Shown here piece by piece: positions 3,779 through 5,363 of a DNA stretch of 5,363 nucleotides. Position 1 is the stretch's first letter. Every line of letters begins with the position of its first letter. Made by a program: the position numbers and the translations under genes. The notes below the pieces were generated by a model. That model was not told the origin of the DNA. It did no database searches and saw nothing but the letters and a program-made list of their open reading frames with translations. This stretch comes from Chitinophagaceae bacterium (GTDB lineage: Bacteria; Bacteroidota; Bacteroidia; Chitinophagales; Chitinophagaceae). The stretch spans positions 1-5,363 of the forward strand of contig CANCKV010000280.1 of assembly GCA_947378615.1 (NCBI GenBank), given 5' to 3'.

Positions 3779-5363
3779 ATGTCAAACAAAGATCATTTTT
3801 CACTTCATTATGCAGAGGATTTATCGGGTCAATACGACTGTATAGACAGGTTGGTTTTAAACGCCTATTGTCCCAAATTGATGGGTGGCGGTGGCGTTCG
3901 AGATTTCTGGCGCAAGTTAAAGGGGAGTGATGCTGGTCTGAATACGTTAGCCCTGATGCGTTTTGCAGGGATTGTGAGTAAGCGGGTGGAATGCTATTGC
4001 AAAGAGAAAGACATTCCTTTTATTCACTTTCAGCCAGGAGAACGCAAGCATGAGGAAGCAGAAAAGCAATATCCGACGGATGATTCGTTTGAAGGAATCT
4101 TTGCCATATTCTGTTCAAGGGCATCGGCTAAGTTATGGGAGGTCAAGGAGTTTGGAAATGGGGGAATGGACATACGCCGTAAGAAGAAGCCCTCCTTGGT
4201 GAACCATTATTATTTCCACATCAAGGACAAGCAATGGGGTCATGTGTGTATCCGTATATGTGCTCATCCTCCTTTCGGATGTATGATTATACTGAATGGA
4301 CATGAGTGGGTGTCGAATAGTGAGTCGGTAGCAGGATTGGAACTTAAAAAGGAAAGTAATTGTTTTACTTCATACAATAATGGGGACAAATTGTCCCTGG
4401 TTGCAGACACCCTGAAACAACAGGGGCAACTAGAATTGGTTTGCCAACGGTGGATTTATGGTTGTTTGTGGTTCGCATTGGATTACGAGGCACAAAGAAG
4501 GGTTGGTTTTAACTATCAGTTTTCCGTTTACCAAGTGGAATACAGCCGTAACTTTTTATTTAAAAGTGGTTGCCAATTGGATGCTGTTTATCAATACCTC
4601 ATTACTCATACGAGAAATAGGATAGATATTGATAAGCTAAAGACGATACTGGGCAGGAAGAACAGACCCCGAAACACAAAATCCCACGCTTCTGCACCTG
4701 AGGTGGCAGTTCAGACACCTGATTACAACTTGACAGTATTTAAAATAAATGTTGGCAAACTGACGTTCAAGTTGTATGACAAAGGCGAACGCACCTTACG
4801 GGCAGAAGTGGTCGTACACAACAGCAAGGCATTGGGCTGTAAGAAAAGCCTGCCCTATTTTGAGGAGATGGTAGGGAAACTGGAAGGGTTGATGGGTAAC
4901 TTCATGAACAACATCACCTACGCCCATCGTGTATTTATTGATGATGGCACTTTGGAAAACCTGAGCGAACCTTCAAAAAAGGGCAAGAAGAGACTGGCAG
5001 GAATCAAGCTGACTAACAAAAGAGATGTGGCTGTGATGGAATCAGTATTGGGCTTGGCACTCCATCCCTACGGGTTTGGTGCGAATGAAATAAAGGAGAC
5101 AATGCAGCAGAAGGGTTTTAAGGACTACAAAGTGACAAATGCAAGATACGACATGCGTAAGTTGCGGGAAAAATCCCTCATAGAGAAAATCAAGGGGAAA
5201 CAAAAGAACAGGATAACGAGAGTTGGAATATACACCCTCGCAGCAGCATTATGCATTTGGAAACAGGAATTGAAACCTATGCTTGCTGCAGTCAACAAAG
5301 AAAATGTCAATCAAGATTGTAAGGCGATAATTGAATTGGAAAAGAAAATGATTGAGGCAAGGA
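3779..5363 (+). CDS. Large uncharacterised protein with C-terminal winged-helix-like region, 3' end beyond window
   Basis: The frame is open from the ATG at 3779 to the window edge, giving 528 complete codons and no stop. An in-frame TGA at 3752 fixes the start region. I cannot name a function. Strongly patterned blocks occur in order: YDCIDRLVLNAYCP (19-32), GGGGVRDFWRKL (36-47), PFIHFQPGERKHEEAEKQ (80-97), VNHYYFHIKDKQWGHV (141-156), HPPFGCMIILNGHEWV (163-178), CQRWIYGCLWFALD (222-235), YQVEYSRNFLFKSG (251-264), KLTFKLYDKGERTLRAEVVV (327-346), then LGCKKSLPYFEEMV (352-365). Residues about 418-485 look like a winged helix: VTNARYDMRKLREKSLIEK as the recognition region, then a basic wing KGKQKNRI. 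From memory, uncharacterised multi-phylum proteins share these blocks. Base and codon use (frequent CTG, AAG, GGC, CGC) differ from all neighbours, suggesting horizontal transfer. A DNA-binding, transposase-like role is inference only. It has no signal peptide. Confidence 0.8.
   Translation, partial: MSNKDHFSLHYAEDLSGQYDCIDRLVLNAYCPKLMGGGGVRDFWRKLKGSDAGLNTLALMRFAGIVSKRVECYCKEKDIPFIHFQPGERKHEEAEKQYPTDDSFEGIFAIFCSRASAKLWEVKEFGNGGMDIRRKKKPSLVNHYYFHIKDKQWGHVCIRICAHPPFGCMIILNGHEWVSNSESVAGLELKKESNCFTSYNNGDKLSLVADTLKQQGQLELVCQRWIYGCLWFALDYEAQRRVGFNYQFSVYQVEYSRNFLFKSGCQLDAVYQYLITHTRNRIDIDKLKTILGRKNRPRNTKSHASAPEVAVQTPDYNLTVFKINVGKLTFKLYDKGERTLRAEVVVHNSKALGCKKSLPYFEEMVGKLEGLMGNFMNNITYAHRVFIDDGTLENLSEPSKKGKKRLAGIKLTNKRDVAVMESVLGLALHPYGFGANEIKETMQQKGFKDYKVTNARYDMRKLREKSLIEKIKGKQKNRITRVGIYTLAAALCIWKQELKPMLAAVNKENVNQDCKAIIELEKKMIEAR

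Noticed and set aside
5125..5310. 61-codon leftward open frame with hydrophobic stretches
   Set aside because: It is antisense to the long open frame that runs to the window edge, whose motif-rich translation is far more convincing.
1..5363. CRISPR array or tandem direct repeats
   Set aside because: No regularly spaced repeated units were seen on reading through the window.

Overview
The window looks like a chromosomal segment from a Bacteroidota (Bacteroidetes) bacterium. Four things support this. The DNA is AT-rich. Start codons lack Shine-Dalgarno sequences and sit behind A/T-rich leaders. Several upstream regions carry exact matches to the phylum's -7 promoter element TAnnTTTG. The recognisable proteins (a Bacteroidetes-type nucleoside phosphorylase, a DUF3575-like outer-membrane protein, a DUF5618 protein) are typical of the phylum. 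No species can be named from the sequence alone.

Left part (1-1020), housekeeping: the N-terminus of a nucleoside phosphorylase points left. From the same intergenic space a tRNA-Cys(GCA) gene points right and ends at a strong intrinsic terminator. A Nudix hydrolase of the ADP-ribose pyrophosphatase type follows, with its own candidate promoter and a probable terminator.

Middle part (1155-3107), envelope or unknown functions: a leftward two-gene unit encodes a 247-aa acidic, probably helical protein of unknown function and, 41 nt downstream, a 49-aa two-helix membrane miniprotein. Divergent from it is a secreted beta-barrel-like protein. The 325-nt space between them holds a candidate promoter for each direction and an 11-bp stem-loop.

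Right part (3354-5363), accessory: a DUF5618 gene lies 35 bp downstream of a near-perfect 19-bp palindrome. After a 47-nt gap containing a compact structured element comes a large gene that runs off the right edge (at least 528 residues). It differs clearly in base and codon use from everything to its left and ends, within the window, in a winged-helix-like DNA-binding region. I do not recognise its function. It is the best candidate here for an undescribed, possibly mobile, system.
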